NCBI RefSeq assembly: GCF_003590095.1
Contig: NC_039491.1
Coordinates: 10,602,001-10,666,000 of the forward strand
Length of the DNA stretch: 64,000 nucleotides
Source of the DNA: Trichoplusia ni
Lineage: Eukaryota > Arthropoda > Insecta > Lepidoptera > Noctuidae
Reading direction: 5' to 3'
Part shown: positions 27,181 through 38,262 of the stretch, piece after piece
Layout of the letters: each line of letters begins with the position of its first letter
Numbering within the stretch: position 1 is the first letter of the stretch
Notes under the pieces: model-generated
What the model saw: the letters and a program-made list of their open reading frames with translations, nothing else
The model's database searches: none
What the model was told of the DNA's origin: nothing
Translations under genes and position numbers: made by a program

Positions 27181-28367
27181 TGATGTTTTTTTTTTACATT
27201 TGTGGTCAGGTAAAAATATACTTCGATTATGATGACAATAGCATTGTCATTTGCTACTATTATTTTACATAGGGTGTTCAAAATTGACGTCGCAACACAA
27301 CAAACTTGAAACATAATATCAGTGCTCTAATTTCAATAGGTATTTTACCAAGTTGTTTATTGAGGTCGTAACACGAACCGAAGCTAAAATTAAACTTTCA
27401 TAAGGTAAATCAAATTTTATTGTAAGAGATTATCAATTAATTTTATTTTTCATTTCACACCACACGTCATTATCAAAGTTATACGCAACTAGAGGCTTTC
27501 GTCTAGTGTTAGATCAAATATTATCCCTATCGTATCAAACATACGACTTATATTATCATGGTGTAATTTAAATTGTTGTTAATAACTGCTATTGCCGACG
27601 CAATTCTTAAATTTTAGTGAGAAGCAATTTTAATGTGTTATAATTATTGTATTTAACCAACACGTTCATGTGGCGGTAGCATCTAATTAATTGTTGCACT
27701 GTTACTGCACTGTTAAATGAGATAAAATGAAACTTGAACTGTGTGCAGTTGCTGCTTTACCAAGTAAAAAAATGTCTATGACTGAATAAGTCGATTGGGG
27801 TAAATAAATAAAAGGAAACAAATGCCAGTCGGGATACAGCACACCTTTCAACCTTACAAATGCAGTATCACTCCTTAAAGCATGACCCACTTAATAAGAT
27901 GCCCAAAGTTTCTGACTACCTGCATACAGAAGAACTGATGCACTGCCACCATAATTTCTACGTACTATAATAAAAAATTGTTTTGGATATCATCTCTTAA
28001 AAGCACAGAAGAAGCACCTATAAATTTTATTATTATAGTATGAGAGGATCAAAAAGATCCCATATTTGAGTAAAAAGGATAATATAGGACAAGCCCGCCA
28101 AATTCTCCCATCATTGCAACCCCTGTAAACCAGGAACAACAATAACAACCAACAAAAACCACCCAGCTCTAGCATCTTGGAACCCGCATCGAAACTTATT
28201 AGCAATTATAAATAGGAGGAGGAGGAGGCAAAAATCTTCCACTCCCCTCCAAAGCAAGCGGGACTTATGTTAAACGTCATTACTATCCTATAAAAGGCTT
28301 TCGCAAAACTATTGTTTTAATTTACCAAATTACCTACTATATAAGCCGAAACAACAACAGTGCTCAG
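27181..28367. other. Non-coding stretch
   Basis: AT-rich; a short GGA repeat occurs near 28214-28229. Nothing else was seen. Confidence 0.6.
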
Positions 28368-28450
28368 GTGTCAACGCGCCGGCGCGACAGCGGGGAGAGC
28401 GGTGCGCGGGCGCACGCGACGCGCGGCCTTGTGCGCAGTTCCGTGAAAGG
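28368..28450. promoter_or_regulatory. CpG island
   Basis: About 80 bases of dense CG with palindromes such as GCGCCGGCGC, ending in GCGCAGTTCCG, which contains an initiator-like CAGTT on the plus strand. It stands out sharply from AT-rich neighbours and is a promoter candidate. I see no convincing splice donor. Confidence 0.35.
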
Positions 28451-28510
28451 CGATCAGCTTAGCTAACACCGGTGTAGGGTTGCTGCTCCTATATCTGTTG
28501 TAGCCGAATA

Positions 28511-28612
28511 TTTTTTAAGGTTTTGCGTTCGTAGAGGGTAAATATGGAACCTTATTACTGAGACTCCGCTGTATGTCGGTCTATCCGTCACCTTCATATG
28601 ATAGGTGACCGA
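28511..28612 (+). repeat. Family B repeat, copy 3 (5' part only)
   Basis: The blocks 'ggaaccttattactgagact' and 'ccgctgtatgtcggtctatc' belong to the 5' portion of the family. The similarity stops near 28612. Confidence 0.5.
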
Positions 28613-29419
28613 TGAAAAGAGATTTTTTTTGTATTTTTTTTTTTAATTTTTCTCTTGCATACTAACTCATTAAAGTGAAGAATAAATTGTATTACATACA
28701 CGGAAAAAGTATAGTAATATATATTTTAATTGAAAATACTATTAACTTACATCTACGTTTATGTTACTTTGAAACCTTCATATAAAAAATGACAATTGAA
28801 TAACTTATAGCAAGTAAGCAAGTACATAATTTGACAAAAGTGAAATAGTATAATGAAAAATAACAATGAAGTATTATTAAAACGCTCTTTATACCAAAAA
28901 ATACCTGAAGTGTATTAAAATGGCGAGGCTACATTTCATTGAAGCCTTGGAGCAAGATAACTGAATTATATCGCGCTCTGACGGTCCACAAAGGAAATGC
29001 AAACGCCTCCGAAATTCTAATACACACCTACATTATTATAGGGTTGCTAAAGAAAAATTAATATTAAAATTTTTAATAACTGAAATTGTTCCAAAAGCAA
29101 TAATTTGAAATGTTAATACATTTTTTTTATCCTTATAGACGTGAGTAGTTTTAAACGAACAACAATTGAAAAAAGATTTAGCTTGCCATAGATAGATAGG
29201 GCACTTTTTGTTTTCATTACAATATTAGCCTCCCTGAGAAATGTTGTTACTTTACATGCACTAAAGTGAATATTGGATTCAGACCAGTCTACTTGAATAC
29301 TTTGATTATGCATGTTGGGTCTCATCCAACAGTAACGAAAATTCGTGCATGTGGCACAAGTTAAAACTACGCTCAATACTTAACGACGCTTATAAACTGA
29401 TCACTACTCGATTTTGTTT
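28613..29419. other. Non-coding stretch
   Basis: No feature recognised between the family B fragment and the SINE. Confidence 0.6.
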
Positions 29420-29655
29420 ATAATAAATAATAATAAATGCGGACAACATCACATACATTGTTCTGAACCCAAAGTAAGTTGCGAAAGCACTTGTGTTATG
29501 GAATTCAGATACAACGAAGGTACCACAAACACCCAGACCCGAGACAATGTAGAAATTTGAATATTTACATTGACCCGACCGGGGATTGAACCCGGGACCT
29601 CAGAGCTAGCGACACCTTGAAACCGGTATGTACGCCACTCGACCACGGAGGTCAT
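29420..29655 (-). repeat. tRNA-derived SINE, near full length
   Basis: Reading the minus strand from 29655, the head has a polymerase III A box TGGTCGAGTGG (29645-29635) and a B box GGTTCAATCCC (29592-29582). The B box lies in a perfect T-arm (CCGGG stem, seven-base loop, CCCGG). Bases at both ends of the head can pair as an acceptor stem over about five of seven positions. The body contains 'gtctgggtgtttgtggtacc' and 'gtatgtgatgttgtcc', recognisable in moth SINEs, and the 3' end is an A/T-rich ATT repeat. It carries no tRNA function, as anticodon-arm pairing is lost. Confidence 0.75.
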
Positions 29656-29789
29656 CAATTCGATATTTACCCATTTAAGAAAAAGCACTCATACAGTAGT
29701 ACCTACTGATTCTGAACCAAAACAAAATCGAATCAAAATCTAAAACAGCTCCGAACCAGTCTCGCTTGTCTGCCTGCAGCCCTACTCGG

Positions 29790-29862
29790 TTCAGCTGAAC
29801 AATAACTCAGCGCGGCGTACGTTTCATGCGACGGCGCGGCGCTGCCACTCGATATATTTACT
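29790..29862. promoter_or_regulatory. GC-rich island
   Basis: It contains the E-box palindrome TTCAGCTGAA and several CGCGGC blocks between AT-rich flanks. It lies about 140 bases beyond the SINE head at 29655. It may be a promoter or enhancer. Confidence 0.25.
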
Positions 29863-31459
29863 ATTTACTTTCGATATCGAACGCTGTCGAGATTCGTATC
29901 AACTTGTGCCCAACTATTTCCGTCGTTTACTTAATGCTATGTTAATGGCTATTGTCGATTGGTTCCTTGTTTTTCGGATTCAATGTGTGGAGAAAGGGGA
30001 TTAATGTGAAAACGATTACAAATAAAGTTATTTTTCGTTTTTTTTTTCTTGACTTGGCATGTTGTGGTAATGACTTGAAAAATTCGTGTTAGTAAACTGA
30101 TTAAATAATGATGAAATTCTTATTTTTAAAATATAATGATATCTGAAATTTTACAGTGACTTTTTAAAATTTATTTCATTTATTTATTTATTGAAATAAA
30201 ATATGCTTTACTCAAACAAAGTAAAAAGTCTTTGCAACAATGTAAAAAGTATATAGACCTAAAACGCCACCTTAAAGGATATATAAGAAAATGTTACTTA
30301 AAGAAATGCATACATTTTAGTTGCAGTTTCCAAGCTTTTCGCTCACATCACTGAACGTTTCCTTAGCAACACTGTACAACCGTGAAGAAAATATGAGCAG
30401 AATATGTGAAAATAATATTTAAATCCTTATTCTCACACTAAGAACTAAAGGACAAATAATCGTTCATACTATATTTTCTCTCCATCATAACTTTTTCCAT
30501 TTCCAACTTTTCATTAGCTAAAATGAAAGATAACTAAGGACCTTGAAAACAAAAAACGGTAGCGAAATGTTCATCTGTGTTACTCGTATTTCCAAGCCCT
30601 CGTCTTTCAAAAGAACTATCATATTGGTCACTAAATAAAATAGTATTTTTCCTCAAAATCATTTTCTAGAACATAATACAAGTACTAGCTCCCTAAATCC
30701 GCTACAAATTCAACCTCCAACAGGCAACGGTAACAAAAGCAAATTCTTTAAAAATACATCTATAATATCAAGATCCTTCACATTTTCCCATAATATGGAA
30801 AACTTCATACAAGTATCATATGGAAAACTCCTAGAATATCATACAAGTAACTACACTCCTACACAGCAAGCTTCTTTAAAATACCATCAACAATATTGAA
30901 TCAAATTGAATATATGAATGCAATATTGAGTCGTTTAGAATTTGACGAACGTGTGATATTGAATGACAACTATCGGTATCAGATATTCGATCTTTTCCTA
31001 TTAGGGTTCAAAAATATCCAGATATTGTCAATAAGATCGAGGCGTATGGAAATAGAAATAGATTTAAGGAAGATTTGCTCTGGCGTTTATATATAAAACA
31101 ATTGACAAATGTCCGACTAACATAGAATTCTAATATTAGTCGATTCTGAAATGAAATCATTTATTTTGTAATTAGTATAATATCATCACTTTTACTAGTG
31201 TTTTTGAGAACGGTAGAGTTAACATTTCCTATCTGAATACCCTGAGAATATAGAGCAACAAACTCGGGGACGCTGTGTCTTTTAAAGTCTAGACAATCAT
31301 CAGACGTGTATGGTGATCGGTTTATTTAAAATAATAACGTAACTATAAACGTCTAACAATTACATAACAGACAGATGTTTGCGTTACAAGACGCAATAAA
31401 ATCAAAATTATGTTTTAATTGGTCTATATCATATGTGACCTAACTTGAAGTTCCTAACG
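29863..31459. other. Non-coding stretch
   Basis: AT-rich, with a short TTTA repeat near 30175-30193. No gene or recognisable element. Confidence 0.6.
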
Positions 31460-31533
31460 CAGTAACGCTACCGTTGCAGAGCAAGACGGCGCTGTACCGA
31501 GTTAATTATGCCATCTCGCTTGCACAATAATAA
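31460..31533. repeat. Family A palindromic repeat, copy 4
   Basis: The blocks 'ccgttgcagagcaagacggc' and 'gccatctcgcttgcacaa' face each other. The left arm lacks about five bases relative to copies 1 and 9. Confidence 0.45.
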
Positions 31534-32085
31534 CTATTTTACTTCTTATCAAGTATCATAGTACTGGCATTAACGTCTACAATTAATAGTCAAAATTAGT
31601 TTTAAAGTCGCTTCTCAAGAATAAACACGTTTCTTAAATGTTAATGTTTAGAGGACGTTATAACACATAAAAACACTCGTATCATGTATATTAAACACTA
31701 ATTACCGTGATTTTCATCTACACTGGACATTTCAAGGTAAACTCATTGCCATAGCTTCCCTTAAAAAAAATGCGTTTTAAACTGACGATGATTAGCAAAC
31801 ATTTAAAATCATTGGCAGCATCGTCGGTTGATTATTATACAAGTAAGCTTGAATAAAAAAAAATAAAAATATATTAAAATGCTATTTCACTCAATTCTGC
31901 TGAAATTCTGTCTATTAGGTAATTTTAATCAATCATTTAGATAAAACCTTCAGGATGACATAATACTAGTTATGTACTATTGATAAATACATTTTTTAAA
32001 CTTGGTTCCAATTTTCAACCTACATACTCATTTTTTCTTCCTTTAAATAACAACGAGAAACCAGCGCGCTTACTACATTTTCACA

Positions 32086-32140
32086 TCGTGTAAGAGAGAT
32101 GCCATTATACCCAATGTAGAGCACTATCTCACTTCAAACA
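32086..32140. repeat. Family A palindromic repeat, copy 5 (diverged)
   Basis: Only the centre and arm bases remain: 'gtaagagagatgccattata' then 'aatgtagagcactatctcac'. It lies about 100 bases before the promoter-like cluster at 32238. Confidence 0.4.
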
Positions 32141-32237
32141 GATTGACACCTTACTTTTTTCAAAATCCTACATTTAACCAGCTACCGTGATGGTCGTGGA
32201 TCACTCGGTGTGATGTCGCAGTGTTTCTGTGTCCTTC

Positions 32238-32265
32238 TGACGTCACATCCGGTCGGCGCATGCGC
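32238..32265. promoter_or_regulatory. Candidate promoter: CRE, ETS and NRF1-type sites together
   Basis: TGACGTCA (32238-32245) is followed at once by ACATCCGG (32245-32252, an ETS site in complement) and GCGCATGCGC (32256-32265, an NRF1/Erect-wing palindrome). These three motifs mark constitutive promoters in animals. Just downstream an ATG at 32283 opens a 63-codon frame beginning MIDESVLRQVQ that is not recognisable and may be first-exon coding or chance. Direction of transcription is not known. Confidence 0.4.
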
Positions 32266-32474
32266 AGATCACTGCTATTACGATGATTGACGAGAGCGTC
32301 CTTCGCCAAGTACAGCACGCGAAAATGTATGCCTTTTTATTTATTGTTTTTACCGATGAAGGCATATGTGTTTACGGTGAAGTAACTGTGTTTTTTTGGA
32401 TTTTAAGTAGTTCAATGACCCGGAAAACGATACTAAAAATACAAAAAAAATTGAGACCTGCATACTTATTTTGA

Positions 32475-35400
32475 TACTTCAAAAACGCAAAAACTCATGT
32501 CATACGGCTAACATTTTTTCCAACGTGTGACATCCACAAGGAAGTGTTAAGATTTGTTTATCTCTTTATTACTACCAGCTTTAGCTTTAAAATAAACCTA
32601 TTTTTAGTTTATTTTTATTAATGAGCTTTGAACTGGATGACCAATCGCAATCGCAACTTCAATATGCAAAAAAACCATTACCCTGAGATAAAAGTAAAAC
32701 TCAAACGAGAATTAATTTCCTTTTGTAAAGAGCGTACTATCAACATTAAAACACGCATAAAAACAATTAAAACGCAGCGGACCAACATTATGTAACGACA
32801 CTCGAATATCCGCGATCACTTTGGCGTACTTATGCAAATGTCAAGGCTATCCATATATTTGAATCAGCTATTTTAAGAGCAGCTATTTTGCATATACATA
32901 GTGTCCATATATACATATAATTTATCACGAATCAGACGACGCATTGATAGAGATGTGTTTAGGCAACATTGTTGGTGCCTGCGACCTTTGTAGTTGAGAA
33001 GGTCAGTATTCAAAACACGTTAATTTGGGAACCTATCAAAAATCTTAATGTTGTCAACAAAAATGTTTAATCTTTAAAAATAAACATTAAAAGTTGTCAC
33101 AATGTTAATTACCCTAACATTGCAGTTTTAAAATAAAAGTGGGGGTAAATTCGATATACTGGGTTCGATCTGAACCTGTTAACTTGAGAATAAAATTCTG
33201 GTCAGCAAACCCGTCATCCGCCGCAAAATACATATATAAGTAAGCAGTAATATAAAATCACAGGTCATTAACTTCTTTAACATTATTACATAACAAAAAC
33301 TTTGAATCTTTCTTCGAGAACACGTCATACTAAAGTTTAATTAAATTTGTTAAATATTTAGCTTGCCCACAAGCGACAGTTTTCGAAAGTGCTACGATTT
33401 TCAAAATTTTATAAGACACTATGGAAATTTTTGGCAGTCAATATGGTACTAAAACAGGCTACTACGTTTTTGAAAAAAAAAACACTCAAATACACTCCAT
33501 AATGATTACTAAGGCGTAAGGCTTCATTGCTAAAATCGCGCCAATATTTAATAGTTACTTGAATTACTGACTTTCTTTTTCTTTCTTCATATCTTGGGCA
33601 AGTCCTGTCTCAAATTCCCTATCCTGCGCTAAAGACTGCAAACTAATATAAAAAGTGTGCCTATGTGTGTAATAGGCCTAAGGGCATCGTACTTAGCAAC
33701 AACAAAGTAAGTGTTGTTGCCTACCTCAACAACAAATGAATTAGTACAAAAATAAAGCGTTAGGTAAGAGCGAAGTGTGCCAACAGCGCTGGCCTTATTC
33801 CAGATCAGATCAGCTCGTTGCGAAGTAATGCATGCACATTGATTCGCGGGGAAAGGCGGACCGAAGAAATTGTGGCAATCTGCGTTTAGTTCACAACGCT
33901 TGTTACGAATACACCAATTGTATAATGAGTCTATTCCGAATAAACGTTTCAAGCAGTTTCGATCATCACGAAATGGAGAAATGTATTAATATGAGAAATA
34001 ATACATATTCAGAGATATTTAAGCACTGAATTGGAATATATTCCAAATCTTACACATTTAAGTATTGTACGTGAAGTTTACGCCCTTGCTTCCAAGATAT
34101 ACACTCTACATAATGTTTAAGGCAATTTAACACATTTACAATCTCATTCCACATCAGCAATAAACAATGCGAAATTAAATTAGGTTTAGCAGTTTTGTAA
34201 GAGTTTTGTTCACAAATATATTCCCGTTTGCTATCGCTTAGCCTTGCGTGTTTCTTTGTCCGCTCAGAGCCATGTAATACCCTTTATTTATAATTAAGGC
34301 GTTTATCACAATCTCTTACCAAATAGTGTGGCCATTACCCAAATGAGACGTGTCACGAGTATCTCGGAGGTGTGACGTCACACGTGACAATATACGGGCG
34401 GTTAATGCAGGCGGGACGTTTGCTTTTATTGTAGACAGATTTTTTTTTAATAGGCACATTTATGCTTGATATAAAGAAAGTGTGTGAAGCTACGCTGCAT
34501 AAATTAACTGTGTTAACATCGCAATAATTCATTTCCCGTATTCCAGAAATTGTATTTGTAATTGTTCTTAAAGAGGAGCAAGTGGGTAATGCGACTTGGT
34601 TATAAGACAATTGCAAAAAAAAAAATTGTTAAAGAAAGTAGGTTTGTAGCCTTTTTAAAATTATGAAGCTTTGTTTAGGAACCTCAACATTTGATTATTG
34701 GTATAGGGGAGCAGCGTCTTCGCTTAAAATTCATTGCCCGTATATTCCGGCACTTGCTCTGAAACCCGCGTAATATTTCCCATCGGAGCGGTTCTATCAC
34801 GAACTGGCTAATATAATGCAAGCGTCGTGATTCACACTATCCTACAACACACGTTTATTTTATTATTGCATATATAAACTGTACCATTATTTTAATAAGC
34901 GGTAAATCCAAAACCAGGACCAATGTATAACGGACCAAATTGCTCACAGAATAAAGTTTAATTTTCAGTAGGGAGTACCGTTTTATAGAGTTTCTTTTTT
35001 GAAATAGTGGTTGTTGTGTGATACGTAAAAGGCGAACGGTTTGTGCAGGTACCGGTATTGGGAGACCGCAACACGGATGATAATTGGAAGCGTCGTCGCC
35101 AGAAGGTTGTGGCAGTCCCGTCACTAAGGAAACGTTAAAGCCTTTGCTTAAATAATTCATTTGTTTCATAATAAATTGCTTCTGGAAATAGCTTTCTGGC
35201 GAGAAAATGAATTTTGTGTTCTAGATTCGTATTTCCACCTTACATTTCTTCATCATATACACAAAACTTTAACCACTTAAAATGAAACTGTCTATTTTGA
35301 ACTGTTTTACCCCTATAGCCCGATGATAACTTCCACGTTTTAAGATCGCAAACTGTGAACTACACTTTCTTAAAATAACACAAGTACAAAAAGGAACATC

Positions 35401-35640
35401 ACTAAAAAAACAATTTTCAATATCGTTACAATTTTCTCTGATACAACATTTTCCTTAATAACCAATCAAAAACATCGACAATACAATTTGTATATAATGA
35501 CAGACAAAACTTATTATTCTTTGGTATTAAGTTAGAGGTCGTTGTGACGTACCGACGACCTTTGGGTTTGAAGCGGTATTGTTAAATCGAAAACACGATG
35601 ACACTATGCAGGCAATTATGTATCTATTGTATAATATCAT
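32475..35640. other. Non-coding stretch
   Basis: A 107-codon minus-strand frame (33629-33952) and an overlapping plus frame share a GC-richer patch at 33780-33900 that I cannot assign; Cys and aromatic content suggest chance. The CRE/E-box site at 34370 lies here. Confidence 0.5.
34370..34386. promoter_or_regulatory. Overlapping CRE palindrome and E-box
   Basis: GTGTGACGTCACAC (34370-34383) is a perfect 14-base palindrome holding TGACGTCA, and CACGTG (34381-34386) overlaps its right end. This is a compact candidate for bZIP and bHLH factors. Confidence 0.4.
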
Positions 35641-35951
35641 GCTAATGTTATAAAGGCGAGAGTGTCTGAGTGTTTGTTACATCTTTACGCTTAAACAGCT
35701 AGACCAATTTCGATGAATTTGGTATAGAGATAGCTGGCACCTTGGATTAACTCTACGGTTACTTTACTTAAATGATGCAAGGGTTTCTTCTCACTTATTT
35801 ATCAGGATTGCACGACTAGTTTCGGACCCAACCGGAATCCTTAATCATGAGCTGATGCGACGGCAGGGTTGCGAGTCGAACTACGTACTACTGTATAACA
35901 AAAGCTTTAACCGACCTCCAGGCGGGCAAAACCACGAGTAACAGCTAGTAT
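35641..35951 (+). repeat. Family C (RTE-like tail) element interrupted by a family D unit
   Basis: The left part 35641-35768 has 'gctaatgttataaaggcgag', 'ctgagtgtttgttacatctt' and 'ccaatttcgatgaatttggt'. The right part 35881-35951 ends 'accacgagtaacagctagta'. The family D unit at 35769-35880 sits between them. Confidence 0.55.
35769..35880 (-). repeat. Family D repeat, single unit, nested in a family C element
   Basis: The plus strand reads 'gactagtttcggacccaacc' then 'ccttaatcatgagc' and 'gcgagtcgaa', which is the reverse complement of the unit at 690-803 with scattered changes. Family C sequence lies directly on both sides, so this unit appears to have inserted into it. Confidence 0.65.
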
Positions 35952-36708
35952 TTCTATAAATATAATTGTCGCTATTTTTATCGCTAGACAATTTTAATCA
36001 TTACACCATCATCTGTTGTTGACATCATAATTGTTACTTAGAAACTGAATTAATATATGCACGAGTATATTGTTAACATTGAGCATATTGTTATGTATTT
36101 CGAGGAAGGCAGATGTGGTTACATGGATAAATTAATGTGAATACTCATCTTTTGCCTTCTTAATAGAACTGTATCACTTAATATAATGGGTAAACGACGT
36201 TTGCTATTACTTATGTTTCCATGTCAGAAAAAAATGTGTTTAAAGAACCTTATTTCGTACAAATACTTATATACTAGTTCGCATATAATGATGTATACTA
36301 CTCACATCTACACAAGTCACACAAATTGTTAGCATCTGGAGAATTGAAAAGGTTATGGTGCACGAATATAATCCTATAGCTTTATTTTAAAGACATTCAT
36401 AGTATCGCCGATTTTTCATTAATCGAGTACCTAAACTATTAAGCGGCTGCTTTTCCTTAAATAATATCCTTTTCTTGTCGTAAGCTTAAGTTTAAGTCGT
36501 AGTTTTTACTCAAATCTTAGCTTCATATCGACGTGAAAATTATTTTATTTTATTATATTAGGAAAACTTACAGCTAATAACAAAGATTGAACAAGCTTAT
36601 TGCGAAACTAAAGCCAATTAAAAGTTTCCACTGATAGTAGAGAGAAAAATAAAAAAATACAGACAGTATGTCGGTCAAACCAAAAGCACGTAGCGACATA
36701 TTGAATAA

Positions 36709-36918
36709 TCAATTTGGATTATGAGCAAAAAAGTGCTTGCACAGAGTTCTCTTAAGTTTATCTAACCCTGTATTGAACAGATCAATATCAATTCTCCTGC
36801 AAGTTGCATTATACGACCGGCACGCTCTGATGAGATAAGAATTTTGCCTGTAGGTGGTTCTAGAGGCCGGTGTATAAAGTAAATCAAGATTGAAAGATCT
36901 CTTTAAAAATAATGCTGT
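36709..36918 (-). pseudogene. Non-LTR retrotransposon (Jockey/CR1-like) C-terminal fragment
   Basis: A 69-codon minus-strand frame without ATG lies between TAG (36921-36919) and TGA (36711-36709). Its core, YTPASRTTYRQNSYLIRACR followed by SYNATC, an IDIDLF motif and L.KLKRTLCKHF, fits the ending of Jockey/CR1-type LINE polyproteins (RTNYG.NSP..R....YN, then D.F.....FK). The reading frame appears shifted or broken just upstream, where KWLYYNKLDSIIFKE is open in another frame. It is a 5'-truncated, inactive copy. The 3' UTR probably extends down to about 36640. Confidence 0.6.
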
Positions 36919-36959
36919 CTAGCTTATTGTAGTATAGCCATTTGAGGACCGTCTCCAGT

Positions 36960-38160
36960 TGCTAGAAACGAACATATTGTCTACTTATGACCTTGATAGA
37001 GCTACGCAAAATTCCGCCAAAACATTGATCGTATAAAACAAAAGGTAATCCTATTACAGCAGGGCCCACGTGCCAGCTAACTACCTGGTAATCACAGCGG
37101 GATCCGGCCGTCGTTACCTCAAGGTCCAACGACACGCTTGTGGGTTTTCACACAATCACAAGGCGTGATGTTTTGGTGGAAAAATTTAAGGTCAATGTGA
37201 AATGTTAGATGGCAAATTTTGGGGTGATTAGAAGTAATGACGGTCTGTTTTGGAGGGCGTTTGAGGAAAATTCGACAGAGAGGTTTTGCTTAGCCAAATA
37301 GCACGTACTGAGCGAGTGAAAACTAAAATAACGTTTTTTAAGTTTAAGATTTTCTAGTTATCAGAATACTGAAACCTAACTGGAGGGTTTTTGGAACCTG
37401 AAACTTGGTCTTTACGTGAAGAGTGGGTTCCAAATCACGAATTTATTTGTAACCACAAATTCTTGTACTGAAAATTTAATTTTTAAACATAGCATGAAGT
37501 ATTGTAACATTACCTAGTGGAAAAAAAGCTCCTATTAAGTACAGGTTCACTGGCCAGTTTTCAGCAAAATCAGGAATTCTAGTGATCACCAATATACGCT
37601 TCACGATAGCTTAGTATTAGATAGCCCGATAGGACATGCAAAACGGTCGATTGAAGAGTACTTAATACGTTACGCCCTTGAGCCGGCATCCGCCAACGCA
37701 ATATCGATTTTTCACATACATAGATTCATTTACAATAAGGCTTCACTGTCCACAATGTTTGTGTTAAAACATCTGACTTATCATACTTTTACAGTTATGT
37801 AAAAATCTACCATAGCTCGCAAAGAATAAAGTACACTTTTGTATGGTGAGAGTTGTCGTTTAAGCTGTTTTATTATAACAGAACACTTACAAAGTTGTGA
37901 CCGAGTACTGGTAATTAAGTATAGGCATTAGAGTGCTCCACACACGACCTTGTGTAAGATTCGTTTTCTACAAGTTTATAAGGTACATATTTGTACGTGA
38001 AATTACTTTAATTTCGCAACGTTGAAAACCTACTGCGCCTACACAAACTTTGCTTTGAAAGGAGTATTGGTTTCATATTCTCTCAAAATCTAAAATCATT
38101 GTTTAAGACCATACTAGTTGCCGAAGCCCTGATTGAGACAATAAAGCGGTTTAAGTGGGG
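36960..38160. other. Non-coding stretch
   Basis: Nothing recognisable beyond the flanking LINE fragment and family D copy. Confidence 0.55.
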
Positions 38161-38262
38161 TTTATACGCGACCCCACGGCCGAGACAACTCATGATCAAG
38201 GACTCCAGTTGAGTCCGTAACTAGACGGGCGATCCCGATACATAAACCGTTGCCAACAATTA
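38161..38262 (+). repeat. Family D repeat, diverged unit
   Basis: The blocks 'ctcatgatcaaggactcc', 'gagtccgtaactagacgggc' and 'cccgatacataaaccgtt' appear in the same order as in 690-803, with about one change in six. This is the most diverged of the three copies. Confidence 0.6.

Noticed and set aside
29510..29655. tRNA gene
   Set aside because: The T-arm and pol III boxes are good but the anticodon arm cannot form and a SINE body follows.
33629..33952. 107-codon minus-strand frame
   Set aside because: No recognisable domain, no splice context, overlapping frame on the other strand.
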